Part shown: one piece after another, positions 26,577 through 35,808 of the stretch
How the letters are laid out: the number at the start of each line of letters is the position of its first letter
Position numbering within the stretch: the first letter of the stretch is position 1
DNA from: Streptomyces seoulensis
Lineage (GTDB): Bacteria; Actinomycetota; Actinomycetes; Streptomycetales; Streptomycetaceae
NCBI RefSeq assembly: GCF_004328625.1
Contig: NZ_CP032229.1
Coordinates: 1,240,001 to 1,304,000, forward strand
Reading direction: 5' to 3'
DNA: 64,000 bases
The notes under the pieces: generated by a model
What the model was told of the DNA's origin: nothing
The model's input: only the letters and a program-made list of their open reading frames with translations
Database searches by the model: none
Translations under genes and position numbers: made by a program

Positions 26577-27967
26577 GCGCGCGGACCAGCAAGCCGTACG
26601 AGATCGTCGAGCAGGCCCTCGCGCTGTCCCGGGCGGACGGCTGTGTCGTGATCGCGGACGAGGAGTCCAGCGCCAACCTGCGCTGGGCGGGCAACGCGCT
26701 CACCACCAACGGCGTGACCCGTGGCCGTACCCTCACCGTGATCGCCACCGTCGACGGGCAGCAGGGCACCGCCTCCGGTGTGGTCTCGCGGTCGGCGGTG
26801 ACGGCCGCCGAGCTGGAGCCGCTGGTGCGGGCCGCCGAGGCCGCCGCGCGGGCGGCCGGACCGGCCGAGGACGCGCAGCCGCTGGTCAGCGGGGTCCCGG
26901 ACTCCCCCGACTTCCACGACGCGCCCGCCGAGACCTCCTCCGCCGTCTTCGCCGACTTCGCCCCGGCGCTCGGCGAGGCGTTCGCGCGCGCCCGGTCCGG
27001 CGGCCGCGAGCTGTACGGATTCGCCAGCCACGAGACCGTCTCCACCTACCTCGGCACCTCCACCGGCCTGCGCCTTCGGCACGACCAGCCGACCGGCACC
27101 CTGGAGCTGAACGCCAAGTCCCCCGACCACACCCGCTCCGCCTGGGCCGGCCGCTCCACCCGCGACTTCAAGGACGTCGACCCCGGCGCCCTGGACACCG
27201 AGCTGGCCGAGCGCCTCGGCTGGGCCGAGCGCCGCGTCGAGCTGCCCGCCGGGCGGTACGAGACGCTGCTGCCGCCGTCCGCCGTGGCCGACCTGCTGAT
27301 CTACCAGCTCTGGTCCGCCTCCGGACGGGACGCCAGCGAGGGCCGCACGGTGTTCTCCAAGCCGGGCGGCGGCACCCGTACCGGCGAGCGGCTCAGCGAG
27401 CTGCCGCTGACCCTGCGCAGCGACCCCGACGAGCCGGGCCTGAACTGCGCGCCCTTCGTCGTCGCGCACTCCTCCGGCGGCGACCGCTCGGTCTTCGACA
27501 ACGGGCTGCCGGTCCGCGCCACCGACTGGATCAAGGACGGCGTCCTCGACCGCCTCACCACCACCCGGCACAGCGCGGACCTGACCGGCCTGCCGCTCGC
27601 CCCGGCGCTGGACAACCTGATCCTGGACGGCGGCAGCGACCGCTCGCTCGCGGAGATGGTCGCGGCCACCGAGCGCGGCCTGCTGCTGACCTGCCTCTGG
27701 TACATCCGCGAGGTCGACCCGGCGACCCTGCTGCTCACCGGTCTCACCCGCGACGGCGTCTACCTCGTGGAGAACGGCGAGGTCACCGGCCAGGTGAACA
27801 ACTTCCGGTTCAACGAGTCGCCGGTCGGCGTGCTCGGCCGGGCCTCCGATGCGGGCCGCACCGAGCAGACGCTGCCCCGCGAGTGGAGCGACTGGTTCAC
27901 CCGGGCCGCGATGCCCGCGCTCCGCGTGCCGGAATTCAATATGAGCTCTGTCAGCCAGGGCGTATAA
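26573..27967 (+). CDS. tldE: TldE/PmbA-type subunit of the TldD/TldE protease
   Basis: A 464-residue paralogue of TldD that lacks the HExxxH motif, as expected for the partner subunit. It has the TldE-like [22 protein letters not shown]-terminus (described here, not as a motif) and the C-terminal [17 protein letters not shown] segment. The ATG overlaps the tldD stop by 4 bases. Both proteins together form the protease; the peptide substrate here is unknown. Confidence 0.9.
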   Translation: MSARTSKPYEIVEQALALSRADGCVVIADEESSANLRWAGNALTTNGVTRGRTLTVIATVDGQQGTASGVVSRSAVTAAELEPLVRAAEAAARAAGPAEDAQPLVSGVPDSPDFHDAPAETSSAVFADFAPALGEAFARARSGGRELYGFASHETVSTYLGTSTGLRLRHDQPTGTLELNAKSPDHTRSAWAGRSTRDFKDVDPGALDTELAERLGWAERRVELPAGRYETLLPPSAVADLLIYQLWSASGRDASEGRTVFSKPGGGTRTGERLSELPLTLRSDPDEPGLNCAPFVVAHSSGGDRSVFDNGLPVRATDWIKDGVLDRLTTTRHSADLTGLPLAPALDNLILDGGSDRSLAEMVAATERGLLLTCLWYIREVDPATLLLTGLTRDGVYLVENGEVTGQVNNFRFNESPVGVLGRASDAGRTEQTLPREWSDWFTRAAMPALRVPEFNMSSVSQGV

Positions 27968-28023
27968 CCTCGTACTCGGCTGTCACCCGACCGCCGCCTG
28001 ATCATCTAGGAGACACGAGAACC

Positions 28024-29292
28024 GTGACGGACATCGTCGACGAACTGAAGTGGCGTGGGCTGATCGCCCTCTCCACCGACGAGGACGCATTGCGCAAGGC
28101 GTTCGCGGACGGTCCTGTCACGTTCTATTGCGGCTTCGACCCGACCGCGCCCAGCCTGCACCTCGGCAACCTGGTCCAGATCCTCACCATGCGGCGCATC
28201 CAGGACGCGGGCCACCGCCCGCTGGGCCTGGTCGGCGGCGCCACCGGTCTGATCGGCGACCCCAAGCCGACCGCCGAGCGCACGCTGAACGAGCCGGAGA
28301 TCGTCGGCCAGTGGGTGGAGCGGCTGCGCGCGCAGATCCAGCCGCTGCTGGACTTCGAGGGCCCGAACGCGGCCGTCATGGTCAACAACCTGGACTGGAC
28401 CCAGGGCATGTCGGCCATCGAGTTCCTGCGGGACATCGGCAAGCACTTCCGGGTCAACAAGATGATCGCCAAGGAGGCCGTCTCCCGTCGGCTGAACTCC
28501 GACGCGGGCATCAGCTACACCGAGTTCAGCTACCAGATCCTCCAGGGCATGGACTTCCTGGAGCTGTACCGGCGCTACGGCTGCACGCTCCAGACCGGCG
28601 GCAGCGACCAGTGGGGCAACCTCACCTCGGGCACCGACCTGATCCACCGGGTCGACCCGGACGCCGTGGTCCACGCGCTGGGCACCCCGCTGATCACCAA
28701 GGCGGACGGCACCAAGTTCGGCAAGACCGAGTCGGGCACCATCTGGCTCGACCCGGAGATGACCACGCCGTACGCCTTCTACCAGTTCTGGCTGAACGCG
28801 GACGACAGGGACGTCTCCAAGTTCCTGCGGATCTTCAGCTTCAAGTCCCGCGAGGAGATCGCGGAGCTGGAGCGGCTCACCGAGGAGCGTCCGCAGGCCC
28901 GTGCCGCGCAGCGCGCGCTCGCGGAGGAGCTGACCACGCTGGTGCACGGCGCGGACCAGACCGCCGCCGTGATCGCCGCGTCCAAGGCGCTGTTCGGCCA
29001 GGGCGAGCTGGCGGAGCTGGACGAGGCGACGCTCGCCGCCGCGCTCTCCGAGCTGCCGAACGTCCAGGTCGCGGAGCTGGGCCCGGTGGTGGACCTGCTC
29101 GCCGAGGTCGGTCTCGTGGCCAGCAAGTCGGCCGCGCGGCGCACGGTGAAGGAGGGCGGGGCCTACGTGAACAACGTCAAGGTCGCCGGTGAGGACGCCG
29201 TCCCGGACGCCGGGGAGCTGCTGCACGGGCGCTGGCTGGTGCTGCGCCGGGGCAAGAAGAACCTGGCGGCGGTCGAGGTCACGGGCGTCTGA
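28024..29292 (+). CDS. tyrS: Tyrosyl-tRNA synthetase
   Basis: A 422-residue class I synthetase that charges tRNA-Tyr. The HIGH-like motif is HLGN near residue 48 (SLHLGNLVQ) and the KMSKS-like motif is KFGKT. The Tyr-binding GSDQWGN motif and a C-terminal S4 RNA-binding domain ([15 protein letters not shown]) are present. The GTG start has GGAGA upstream; it is the last of the hemC-tldD-tldE-tyrS set and is closed by a terminator. No T-box leader is present in the 56-base gap. Confidence 0.96.
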   Translation: MTDIVDELKWRGLIALSTDEDALRKAFADGPVTFYCGFDPTAPSLHLGNLVQILTMRRIQDAGHRPLGLVGGATGLIGDPKPTAERTLNEPEIVGQWVERLRAQIQPLLDFEGPNAAVMVNNLDWTQGMSAIEFLRDIGKHFRVNKMIAKEAVSRRLNSDAGISYTEFSYQILQGMDFLELYRRYGCTLQTGGSDQWGNLTSGTDLIHRVDPDAVVHALGTPLITKADGTKFGKTESGTIWLDPEMTTPYAFYQFWLNADDRDVSKFLRIFSFKSREEIAELERLTEERPQARAAQRALAEELTTLVHGADQTAAVIAASKALFGQGELAELDEATLAAALSELPNVQVAELGPVVDLLAEVGLVASKSAARRTVKEGGAYVNNVKVAGEDAVPDAGELLHGRWLVLRRGKKNLAAVEVTGV

Positions 29293-29301
29293 GGCATGAA
29301 G

Positions 29302-29337
29302 AGAGGGCGGCTTCCCTTCACGGGGAGGCCGCCCTCT
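29302..29337. terminator. Terminator after tyrS
   Basis: AGAGGGCGGC (29302-29311) pairs with GCCGCCCTCT (29328-29337), between the convergent tyrS and GlsB/YeaQ genes. Confidence 0.8.
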
Positions 29338-29349
29338 GCCGTACGCGGG

Positions 29350-29643
29350 TCACACCCGTTCGTCGTACTTGCGCTTGCGGCGCTTGCCGAGGGTCGCGGT
29401 GTAGAGCATGTCGACGAAGAACACGATGATGATCGCCGCGACGAGCTGGAAGATGTGCCGGCTCCAGTCGATGCCCTTGGTCTCCGCGACTCCCAGTCCG
29501 CGCGCGATGGCGTTGCCCGCCAGGGCGCCCAGGATGCCGCAGATGGTGGTCAGCCACAGGGGGCTGTGCTGCTTGCCGGGAATGATCGCCTTGGCGAGCA
29601 GGCCCAGCACGAATCCCACGATGATCGCCCACAGCCAGCCCAT
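29350..29643 (-). CDS. GlsB/YeaQ/YmgE-family membrane protein
   Basis: A 97-residue protein with three hydrophobic segments (MGWLWAIIVGFVLGLLAKAII, the GILGALAGNAIA helix, and a C-terminal helix) matching the transglycosylase-associated protein family, and a charged C-terminal tail GKRRKRKYDERV. Such proteins are stress-induced in other bacteria; no role is established here. The gap 29644-29882 holds no further gene. Confidence 0.92.
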   Translation of the reverse strand: MGWLWAIIVGFVLGLLAKAIIPGKQHSPLWLTTICGILGALAGNAIARGLGVAETKGIDWSRHIFQLVAAIIIVFFVDMLYTATLGKRRKRKYDERV

Positions 29644-29882
29644 GGCGGCCTCCTCGTCCGGTCCGACCTGATCGATCTGATCGTCCTGGCCAGTGTGGGT
29701 GTGCCCCGGCCTGCGCGCATGCCGGACGCACCCGGACGGTGGACGTTCCCGCAGGCCGGGCGGCGCCCCGGTATCGAGCGCGGCGGCCCGGCGGCGTACC
29801 GTGGGTGGGTGTGCCGGGTCCGGTTCGGGCCCGGATGCGGCTTCGGGCCGGGGTTGGACCCATGCGGGCGGATGGTGGACTG

Positions 29883-30287
29883 ATGGGCAAGCAGCGTGGC
29901 GAGGTATTCCGGATCACCGGTGCCCGGACCGGCCTGGCCGAGGACGTGCGGGGCCGGCAGCGGCGGTACGTCATCTCGATGTCGATCCGCACGGTGTCCG
30001 TGATCCTGGCCGCCTCGCTGTGGAACGTGGAGCGGTACGTCGCCATCGTGGCGCTGGTGCTGGGCGCCGCGCTGCCGTACATCGCCGTGGTGATCGCAAA
30101 CGCGGGGCGGGAACGGCCGCAGTCGCTCCCGTCGACCTTCGTCGTGATGCCGTCCAAGCCGATGATCACACCGTCTCGTGACGAGCCTCGTGACGAAGAG
30201 TCAGCGGAGCGGTCGGATTCCGGCCCGGAGGAGGCTTCGGCCCGGCCAGGGGCGGAGTCCCGGGAGAAACGTTCCGACCGAGCCTGA
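29883..30287 (+). CDS. DUF3099 family membrane protein
   Basis: A 134-residue protein with two membrane helices (about residues 32-75) after an RGRQRRY basic segment, and a C-terminal acidic Arg/Glu-rich tail. It matches the DUF3099 family of actinobacteria, of unknown function. The ATG at 29883 is used because similarity starts at GKQRGEVFRIT; an in-frame ATG also exists at 29862. Confidence 0.82.
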   Translation: MGKQRGEVFRITGARTGLAEDVRGRQRRYVISMSIRTVSVILAASLWNVERYVAIVALVLGAALPYIAVVIANAGRERPQSLPSTFVVMPSKPMITPSRDEPRDEESAERSDSGPEEASARPGAESREKRSDRA

Positions 30288-30432
30288 GCAGCGCGGGAGC
30301 GGAAAAAGCGGAAGACGACTTCCCGCCAAGCTCAGGAAAAGCTCAGTTCAATCATGCTGTTCTTGTGCCGGTCGGCCAGTGGTGCGTGACATACTGCGTA
30401 CGCGCTCCGCATCCCCCGTCGGAGCGACAGAC

Positions 30433-30470
30433 CGACGCCGGGCAGCTCCCCCCGTGGCTGCTCGGCGTCG
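30433..30470. terminator. Possible terminator after the DUF3099 gene
   Basis: CGACGCCG (30433-30440) and CGGCGTCG (30463-30470) pair, with an inner GCAGC/GCTGC stem. There is no T-run, and it lies 146 bases after the DUF3099 stop, so it is only a candidate. The surrounding 277-base gap holds no gene. Confidence 0.4.
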
Positions 30471-30564
30471 CCTTGTTCGCAGCCGTTTCCGCGCGAATTC
30501 ACTTCGGTCCGGCCGCGTGAATCCCCCTCCGCTCGCCTCGGCTCGCCTCTGCGAGAATCTTTCC

Positions 30565-30783
30565 GTGAGTGAGACACCGATCTGTTCCGCGAAGGGCTGC
30601 CGGGCCGACGCCGTATGGGTGCTGGCGTGGAACAACCCGAAGATCCACACCCCGGAGCGGCGCAAGACCTGGATCGCCTGCGAGGAACACCGCGAGCATC
30701 TGTCGCAGTTCCTCGGCGTACGCGGCTTCCTGAAGGACGTGGTCCCGCTCCGGGAGTGGGAGGACTCAGCCGCCGATCGCTGA
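30565..30783 (+). CDS. Small conserved actinobacterial protein with cysteine pairs
   Basis: A 72-residue protein with C7 (SETPICSAKGC), a second C near residue 11, and CEEH in the middle, so it may bind a metal. It also has a helical C-terminus (FLGVRGFLKDVVPL). It is conserved in Streptomyces and often carries a carboxylase name; nothing in the sequence supports enzymatic activity. The GTG start lacks a clear ribosome binding site. Its 3' end overlaps moaA by 18 bases tail to tail. Confidence 0.78.
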   Translation: MSETPICSAKGCRADAVWVLAWNNPKIHTPERRKTWIACEEHREHLSQFLGVRGFLKDVVPLREWEDSAADR

Positions 30784-31755
30784 CATGGGGCGGTCGGGCT
30801 GGACGAAGGACGGGTCGTCGAGGCCGGCGCCCGCCTTCTTGCCCCACATCGCCTTGCGCCACAGCTCGGCGATCTCCTCGTCCGGCGCGCCGGAGCGCAG
30901 CAGGGCGCGCAGGTCGGTCTCCTCGGTGGCGAACAGACAGGTGCGTATCTGGCCGTCGGCCGTGAGCCGGGTGCGGTCGCAGGCCGCGCAGAACGGGCGG
31001 GTCACCGAGGCGATCACGCCGACCCGCTGCGGGCCGCCGTCCACCAGCCAGCGCTCGGCCGGGGCCGAACCGCGCTCGCCGGCGCCCTCCTCCGTCAGTT
31101 CGAAGCGGGTGCGCAGGGAAGCCAGGATGTCCTGGGCGGTGACCATGCCCTCGCGCTTCCAGCCGTGCTGGGCGTCGAGCGGCATCTGCTCGATGAAGCG
31201 GAGTTCGTACGCGTGTTCCAGGGCCCAGGCCAGCAGGTCGGGGGCCTCGTCCGCGTTGAGACCCGGCATCAGGACCGAGTTGACCTTGACCGGGGTGAGG
31301 CCCGCGTCGGAGGCGGCTGCGAGGCCGTCCAGCACGTCCTGGTGGCGGTTGCGCCGGGTGAGGGTCTTGAAGACGTCGGGGCGCAGGGTGTCCAGCGAGA
31401 CGTTGACCCGGTCCAGACCGGCCTGTTTCAGGGCGGCGGCGGTGCGCTTGAGGCCGATGCCGTTGGTGGTGATGGACATCCGGGGGCGCGGCTCCAGGGC
31501 CGCGACGCGCTCCACGATGCCGACCAGACCGGGGCGGAGCAGGGGCTCGCCGCCGGTGAAGCGGACCTCCTCGATGCCGAGGTGGGTCACCGCGAGGTCG
31601 ATCAGGCGGACGATCTCGTCGTCCGTGAGCAGATCGGGCTTGGCCAGCCACTGCAGACCCTCCTCGGGCATGCAGTAAGTACAGCGCAGATTGCACCGGT
31701 CGGTCAGTGAAACCCTCAGGTCGGTGGCCACCCGGCCGTAGGTGTCGATGAGCAC
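30766..31755 (-). CDS. moaA: GTP 3',8-cyclase MoaA
   Basis: A 329-residue radical SAM enzyme of molybdenum cofactor synthesis. The SAM cluster motif CNLRCTYC uses C21, C25 and C28. The second iron-sulfur site is in FCAACDRTRLT plus RTCLFA. The C-terminus ends in GG, which the enzyme needs for activity. The GTG at 31755 is chosen because GGGAGGGGG lies 7 bases upstream and similarity begins at LIDTYGRVA. Confidence 0.95.
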   Translation of the reverse strand: MLIDTYGRVATDLRVSLTDRCNLRCTYCMPEEGLQWLAKPDLLTDDEIVRLIDLAVTHLGIEEVRFTGGEPLLRPGLVGIVERVAALEPRPRMSITTNGIGLKRTAAALKQAGLDRVNVSLDTLRPDVFKTLTRRNRHQDVLDGLAAASDAGLTPVKVNSVLMPGLNADEAPDLLAWALEHAYELRFIEQMPLDAQHGWKREGMVTAQDILASLRTRFELTEEGAGERGSAPAERWLVDGGPQRVGVIASVTRPFCAACDRTRLTADGQIRTCLFATEETDLRALLRSGAPDEEIAELWRKAMWGKKAGAGLDDPSFVQPDRPMSAIGG

Positions 31756-31870
31756 GTGGGCCCCCTCCCTCGTCTCGGACCGCTTGTCTTCCGTCACCTG
31801 CGAGCCTACGCGAGACCTCGGACATCGACAGCCGCTGATGGCCCGGCACGGCACGGGGACGGTACGGACG

Positions 31871-31913
31871 CGGCCGCGCCGCGCGGGTGTCCTGCCCCCG
31901 CGCGGCGCGGCCG
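31871..31913 (-). terminator. Terminator after the acetate symporter gene
   Basis: CGGCCGCGCCGCGCGGG (31871-31887) pairs with its complement ending at 31913, between the symporter stop and moaA on the minus strand. Confidence 0.7.
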
Positions 31914-31935
31914 TGAGGTGTGCCGGGCGGGCGGC

Positions 31936-33576
31936 TCAGTGCGCCCCGGTGCCGGTCAGGGACCGTACCTCCAGCTCGGCGTACTTCTCCGCGTCCGGGA
32001 CCTCCTTGGACAGCAGGGTGCCGACCGCGCCCAGCAGGAAGCCGACCGGGATCGAGATGATGCCGGGGTTCTCCAGCGGGAACCAGTGGAAGTCGGCGTC
32101 GGGGAACATCGAGGTCGGCTTGCCGGAGACCACCGGGGAGAACAGCACCAGGCCGACCGCGGTGACCAGGCCGCCGTAGATCGACCACAGGGCGCCGGAG
32201 GTGGTGAACCGCTTCCAGAACAGGCTGTAGAGGATGGTCGGCAGGTTCGCCGACGCGGCGACCGCGAAGGCCAGCGCCACGAGTCCGGCCACGTTGAGGT
32301 CGCGGGCGAGGGCGCCGAGCACGATGGAGACGGCGCCGATGCCGACGGTGGCGTAGCGGGCGGCGTTGATCTCCTGCTTCTCGGTGGCCCGGCCCTTCTT
32401 GATGACGTTGGCGTAGATGTCGTGGGCGAAGGACGAGGAGGAGGCCAGGGTGAGGCCGGCGACGACCGCGAGGATCGTGGCGAAGGCGACGGCGGAGATG
32501 CTGGCCAGCAGGATGGCGCCCCAGTTGGAGTCCACTCCCCCGAGGTGCAGGGCGAGCAGGGGGGCCGCGGTGTTGCCCGCCTTGTTGGAGGCGATGATCT
32601 CCTCCGGCTTGATCAGCGCGGCGGCGCCGAAGCCGAGGGCGAGGGTCATCAGGTAGAAGGCGCCGATCAGGCCGATGGCCCAGATCACCGACTTCCGGGC
32701 CGCCTTGGCGGTGGGGACCGTGTAGAAGCGGATCAGGATGTGCGGCAGGCCGGCGGTGCCCAGGACCAGGGCGATGCCGAGGGAGATGAAGTCCAGCTTG
32801 GAGGTGCCGGAGGCGCCGTACTTCAGGCCGGGCTCCAGGAACGCCTTGCCCTTGCCGCTGTTGTCGGCGGCCGAGCCCAGCAGGTCGGAGACGTTGAAGT
32901 GGAACTTGAGCAGCACCAGGAAGGTCAGCAGCAGGGCGCCCACGATGAGGAGGACCGCCTTGACCATCTGGACCCAGGTGGTGCCCTTCATGCCGCCGAT
33001 GGTGACGTACACGATCATCAGGACGCCGACCAGGGCGACGATGCCGATCTTGCCGCTGTCGCTGGTGATGCCGAGCAGCAGCGAGACCAGGACACCGGCG
33101 CCGGCCATCTGCGCGAGCAGGTAGAAGATCGACACCACGATGGTGGAGGTGCCCGCGGCGGTGCGCACCGGGCGCTGGCGCATCCGGTAGGCCAGCACGT
33201 CGCCCATGGTGTAGCGGCCGGAGTTGCGCAGCGGCTCGGCGACCAGGAGCAGGGCGACCAGCCAGGCGACCAGGAAGCCGATGGAGTACAGGAAGCCGTC
33301 GTACCCGAACAGGGCGATGGCGCCGGCGATGCCGAGGAAGGACGCGGCGGACATGTAGTCGCCGGAGACGGCCAGGCCGTTCTGGAAGCCGGTGAACTGG
33401 CGGCCGCCCGCGTAGAAGTCGGCGGCGTCCTTGGTCTGGCGGCCCGCCCAGACGGTGATGACCAGGGTCGCGGCGACGAACACCGCGAACAGGGAGATGA
33501 TCAGCCCTCTGTGCTCACTGGCCTCGCCGGCCGCGAGCACGGCGTGCTGGGCGGCGATCGTGTGCGATGCGGACAT
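31936..33576 (-). CDS. Sodium:solute symporter, acetate permease (ActP) type
   Basis: A 546-residue SSS-family symporter with about 13 helices. The first helix follows EASEHRGLIISLFAVFV, with the family's YMSAASFLGIAGAIA and ADFYAGGR. The neighbouring DUF485 protein is the usual partner of cation/acetate symporters, so acetate or another short carboxylate is the likely substrate. The start is the ATG at 33576, which overlaps the upstream stop codon by one base. Confidence 0.93.
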   Translation of the reverse strand: MSASHTIAAQHAVLAAGEASEHRGLIISLFAVFVAATLVITVWAGRQTKDAADFYAGGRQFTGFQNGLAVSGDYMSAASFLGIAGAIALFGYDGFLYSIGFLVAWLVALLLVAEPLRNSGRYTMGDVLAYRMRQRPVRTAAGTSTIVVSIFYLLAQMAGAGVLVSLLLGITSDSGKIGIVALVGVLMIVYVTIGGMKGTTWVQMVKAVLLIVGALLLTFLVLLKFHFNVSDLLGSAADNSGKGKAFLEPGLKYGASGTSKLDFISLGIALVLGTAGLPHILIRFYTVPTAKAARKSVIWAIGLIGAFYLMTLALGFGAAALIKPEEIIASNKAGNTAAPLLALHLGGVDSNWGAILLASISAVAFATILAVVAGLTLASSSSFAHDIYANVIKKGRATEKQEINAARYATVGIGAVSIVLGALARDLNVAGLVALAFAVAASANLPTILYSLFWKRFTTSGALWSIYGGLVTAVGLVLFSPVVSGKPTSMFPDADFHWFPLENPGIISIPVGFLLGAVGTLLSKEVPDAEKYAELEVRSLTGTGAH

Positions 33577-33926
33577 CAGGCGCCGCCCTCCATCCGGGAC
33601 TTGATGGCGTCGGCCTTCGGGTCGAGCTTGGCGGCGGCGTGCCGCGCGTACCACCAGGCGATGAGGAACGTGGTGAGGAACTGGGCGAGGCCCAGCACGA
33701 GGGCCACGTTGATGTTCCCGGCGATCTCGGTGCCCATGAAGCCGCCCGCGTAGCAGGAGAGCAGCACGTAGGCCAGGTACCAGGCGATGAAGGCGATCGT
33801 CAGGGGGAACGCGAACGAGCGGTGCGCGCGGCGCAGTTCACGGAACTCCGCGCTCGCCTGCGCCTCGGTGAACTCCTCGGGGGAAGGAAGTGGGTGCTTC
33901 GCGGGGGGCGGTGTCTCGGTCGCCAC
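33576..33926 (-). CDS. DUF485 membrane protein, partner of the acetate symporter
   Basis: A 116-residue protein with two membrane helices around residues 40-65 and 75-95 and the FELRRAHRSFAFPLTIAF family signature. Its stop overlaps the symporter start by one base, so the pair is an operon. DUF485 proteins (YjcH) accompany ActP. Confidence 0.92.
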   Translation of the reverse strand: MATETPPPAKHPLPSPEEFTEAQASAEFRELRRAHRSFAFPLTIAFIAWYLAYVLLSCYAGGFMGTEIAGNINVALVLGLAQFLTTFLIAWWYARHAAAKLDPKADAIKSRMEGGA

Positions 33927-34159
33927 TCAAGGTCTCCTCGCGTCACGGACGGGCGGTTGCCGACCTCACTGGAACGGAGATCACGTTACCGGGCGTCAAC
34001 GCGCGACTCCCCGTGGTGATCCTCCGGGGGGCACGATCCGGCCGTACCCCCTCGTTGACGCACACGGCCCGGCGGTGACGCCGGTTCACGCGGGTTCCGC
34101 CCTTTCGGAGTTCCGCGCCACCGGGATAGCTTCACCTTGTTCCACCCGTCATGTACCTG

Positions 34160-34185
34160 CCCGAGCGCCACCCGTGCCTCGGGCG
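34160..34185. other. Inverted repeat upstream of the protease gene
   Basis: GCCCGAG (34160-34166) and CTCGGGC (34179-34185) flank a 12-base loop, 31 bases before the protease start. It could be an operator or transcript structure. Nothing else is evident in the 289-base gap 33927-34215. Confidence 0.3.
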
Positions 34186-34215
34186 GTTTCCGTTTCCGGA
34201 TGATGTGGAGATCCC

Positions 34216-35757
34216 ATGGCTCATCTGCGCTCCCGGCGCCGGTTCGCGCCGGCCGTCCCGGTCGTGCTGTCGCTGACCGCCTCGCTCGGCTTTCTGCCGA
34301 CGGCGGCTTCTGCGGCCCCGTCCACGGCCCCGACGACGCGGGCGGCGGAGGGTTCGGCCACCACGTACGACGGCCCGGAGCTGTCCTACGTGGTCAACAC
34401 GAGAACGGACCATCGCACGATCGAGTCGGTGCGCCGCGCGATAGGACGCAACGGCGGCACCGTCGTGGCCAGTTACGACCGTATCGGCGTGATCGTCGTG
34501 CACTCGTCGAACCCCGGCTTCGCCACCTCGATCCGCAAGGTGTCCGGCGTCTCCTCGGCCGGGGCCACCCGCAACGCGCCGCTGCCCGCGCAGTCCACCA
34601 CCGACATGGGCGCGCCGAAGCCGCTGACGGCGGCGGAGCTGGCCAAGGCCAAGGCGGTGGACGGGCAGGACCCGTTGGAGCCGCTGCAGTGGGACCTGCC
34701 CGCCATCAAGGCGGACAAGGCCCATGAGAAGACGCTCGGCAGCAGCAAGGTGACGGTCGCCGTCATCGACACCGGGGTGGACGACACCCACCCGGACATC
34801 GCGCCCAACTTCGACCGGGCGGCCTCCGTCAACTGCGTCTCCGGTGCGCCCGACACGGCGGACGGCGCCTGGCGGCCGAGCGCCTCGGAGTCGCCGCACG
34901 GCACGCATGTCGCGGGCGAGATAGCGGGCGCCAAGAACGGCGTCGGCATCACGGGCGTGGCGCCGGGCGTGAAGGTCTCCGGCATCAAGGTGGGCAACCC
35001 GGACGGCTACTTCTACACCGAGGCCGTGGTCTGCGGGTTCGTGTGGGCGGCCGAGCACCACGTGGACGTCACCAACAACAGCTATTACACCGACCCGTGG
35101 TACTTCAACTGCACCGGCGACCCGGACCAGAAGGCCCTGGTGGACGCCATCACGCGGGCCACCCGGTACGCGGAGAGCAAGGGCACCGTCAACGTCGCGG
35201 CGGCCGGCAACGAGAACTACGACTTCGCCGCCGACTCGATCACCGACCCCTCCTCCCCCAACGACGGCACCCCCTCGGACCGGACCGTCGACCCGCGCAA
35301 GTGCTTCGACATACCCACCCAGCTCCCCGGGGTGGTGACGGTCGCGGCGACCGGCGCGAAGGGCGTCAAGTCGTCGTTCTCCAACTACGGCCTGGGCACG
35401 ATCGACATCGCGGCCCCGGGTGGTGACTCGACCGCCTACCAGACCCCGGCCCCGCCCGCGACCAGCGGCCTGATCCTGGGCCCGCTGCCCGGCGGCAAGT
35501 GGGGGTACATGGCCGGCACCTCGATGGCCTCGCCGCACGTCGCGGGTGTCGCCGCGCTGATCAAGTCGGTCCACCCGCACGCCCCCGCCGCCGTGGTGAA
35601 GGCCCTGCTGTACGCGGAGGCGACGGCCACGCCGTGCACCGACCCGTACGACATCAACGGTGACGGCAAGGTCGACGCGGTGTGCGAGGGCACGAAGAAC
35701 CGCAACGGCTTCTACGGCTGGGGGATCGCGGACGCGCTGGCGGCGGTGACGCACTAG
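34216..35757 (+). CDS. Secreted S8 family (subtilisin-like) serine protease
   Basis: A 513-residue exported protease. The signal peptide ends at about residue 33 (AASA). A propeptide covers about 45-170. The catalytic residues are D185 (AVIDTGVDDTHPDI), H228 (HGTHVAG), oxyanion N332 (AAAGNENY) and S436 (GTSMASPHVAG). Near residue 475 a calcium-binding loop D-x-N-G-D-G-K-x-D appears, as in dockerin or EF-hand motifs. It is likely a developmental or nutrient-scavenging protease. A GTGGAG site precedes the ATG. Confidence 0.94.
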   Translation: MAHLRSRRRFAPAVPVVLSLTASLGFLPTAASAAPSTAPTTRAAEGSATTYDGPELSYVVNTRTDHRTIESVRRAIGRNGGTVVASYDRIGVIVVHSSNPGFATSIRKVSGVSSAGATRNAPLPAQSTTDMGAPKPLTAAELAKAKAVDGQDPLEPLQWDLPAIKADKAHEKTLGSSKVTVAVIDTGVDDTHPDIAPNFDRAASVNCVSGAPDTADGAWRPSASESPHGTHVAGEIAGAKNGVGITGVAPGVKVSGIKVGNPDGYFYTEAVVCGFVWAAEHHVDVTNNSYYTDPWYFNCTGDPDQKALVDAITRATRYAESKGTVNVAAAGNENYDFAADSITDPSSPNDGTPSDRTVDPRKCFDIPTQLPGVVTVAATGAKGVKSSFSNYGLGTIDIAAPGGDSTAYQTPAPPATSGLILGPLPGGKWGYMAGTSMASPHVAGVAALIKSVHPHAPAAVVKALLYAEATATPCTDPYDINGDGKVDAVCEGTKNRNGFYGWGIADALAAVTH

Positions 35758-35773
35758 GCGCCAGGGCGCCTCC

Positions 35774-35802
35774 TTGTGGGGCCGGGGTGGCTGATGCATA
35801 GT
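35774..35802 (+). promoter_or_regulatory. Candidate leaderless promoter of the CoA transferase gene
   Basis: TTGTGG (35774-35779) and CATAGT (35797-35802) are 17 bases apart, and the -10 box ends 6 bases before the ATG at 35809. No ribosome binding site is present. Confidence 0.45.
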
Positions 35803-35808
35803 GCGGCC

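Noticed and set aside
27968..28023. T-box leader before tyrS
   Set aside because: The gap is 56 bases with no specifier or antiterminator sequence.
30565..30783. Acetone carboxylase name for the 72-residue protein
   Set aside because: The protein is far too short and has only cysteine pairs; the name comes from database propagation.
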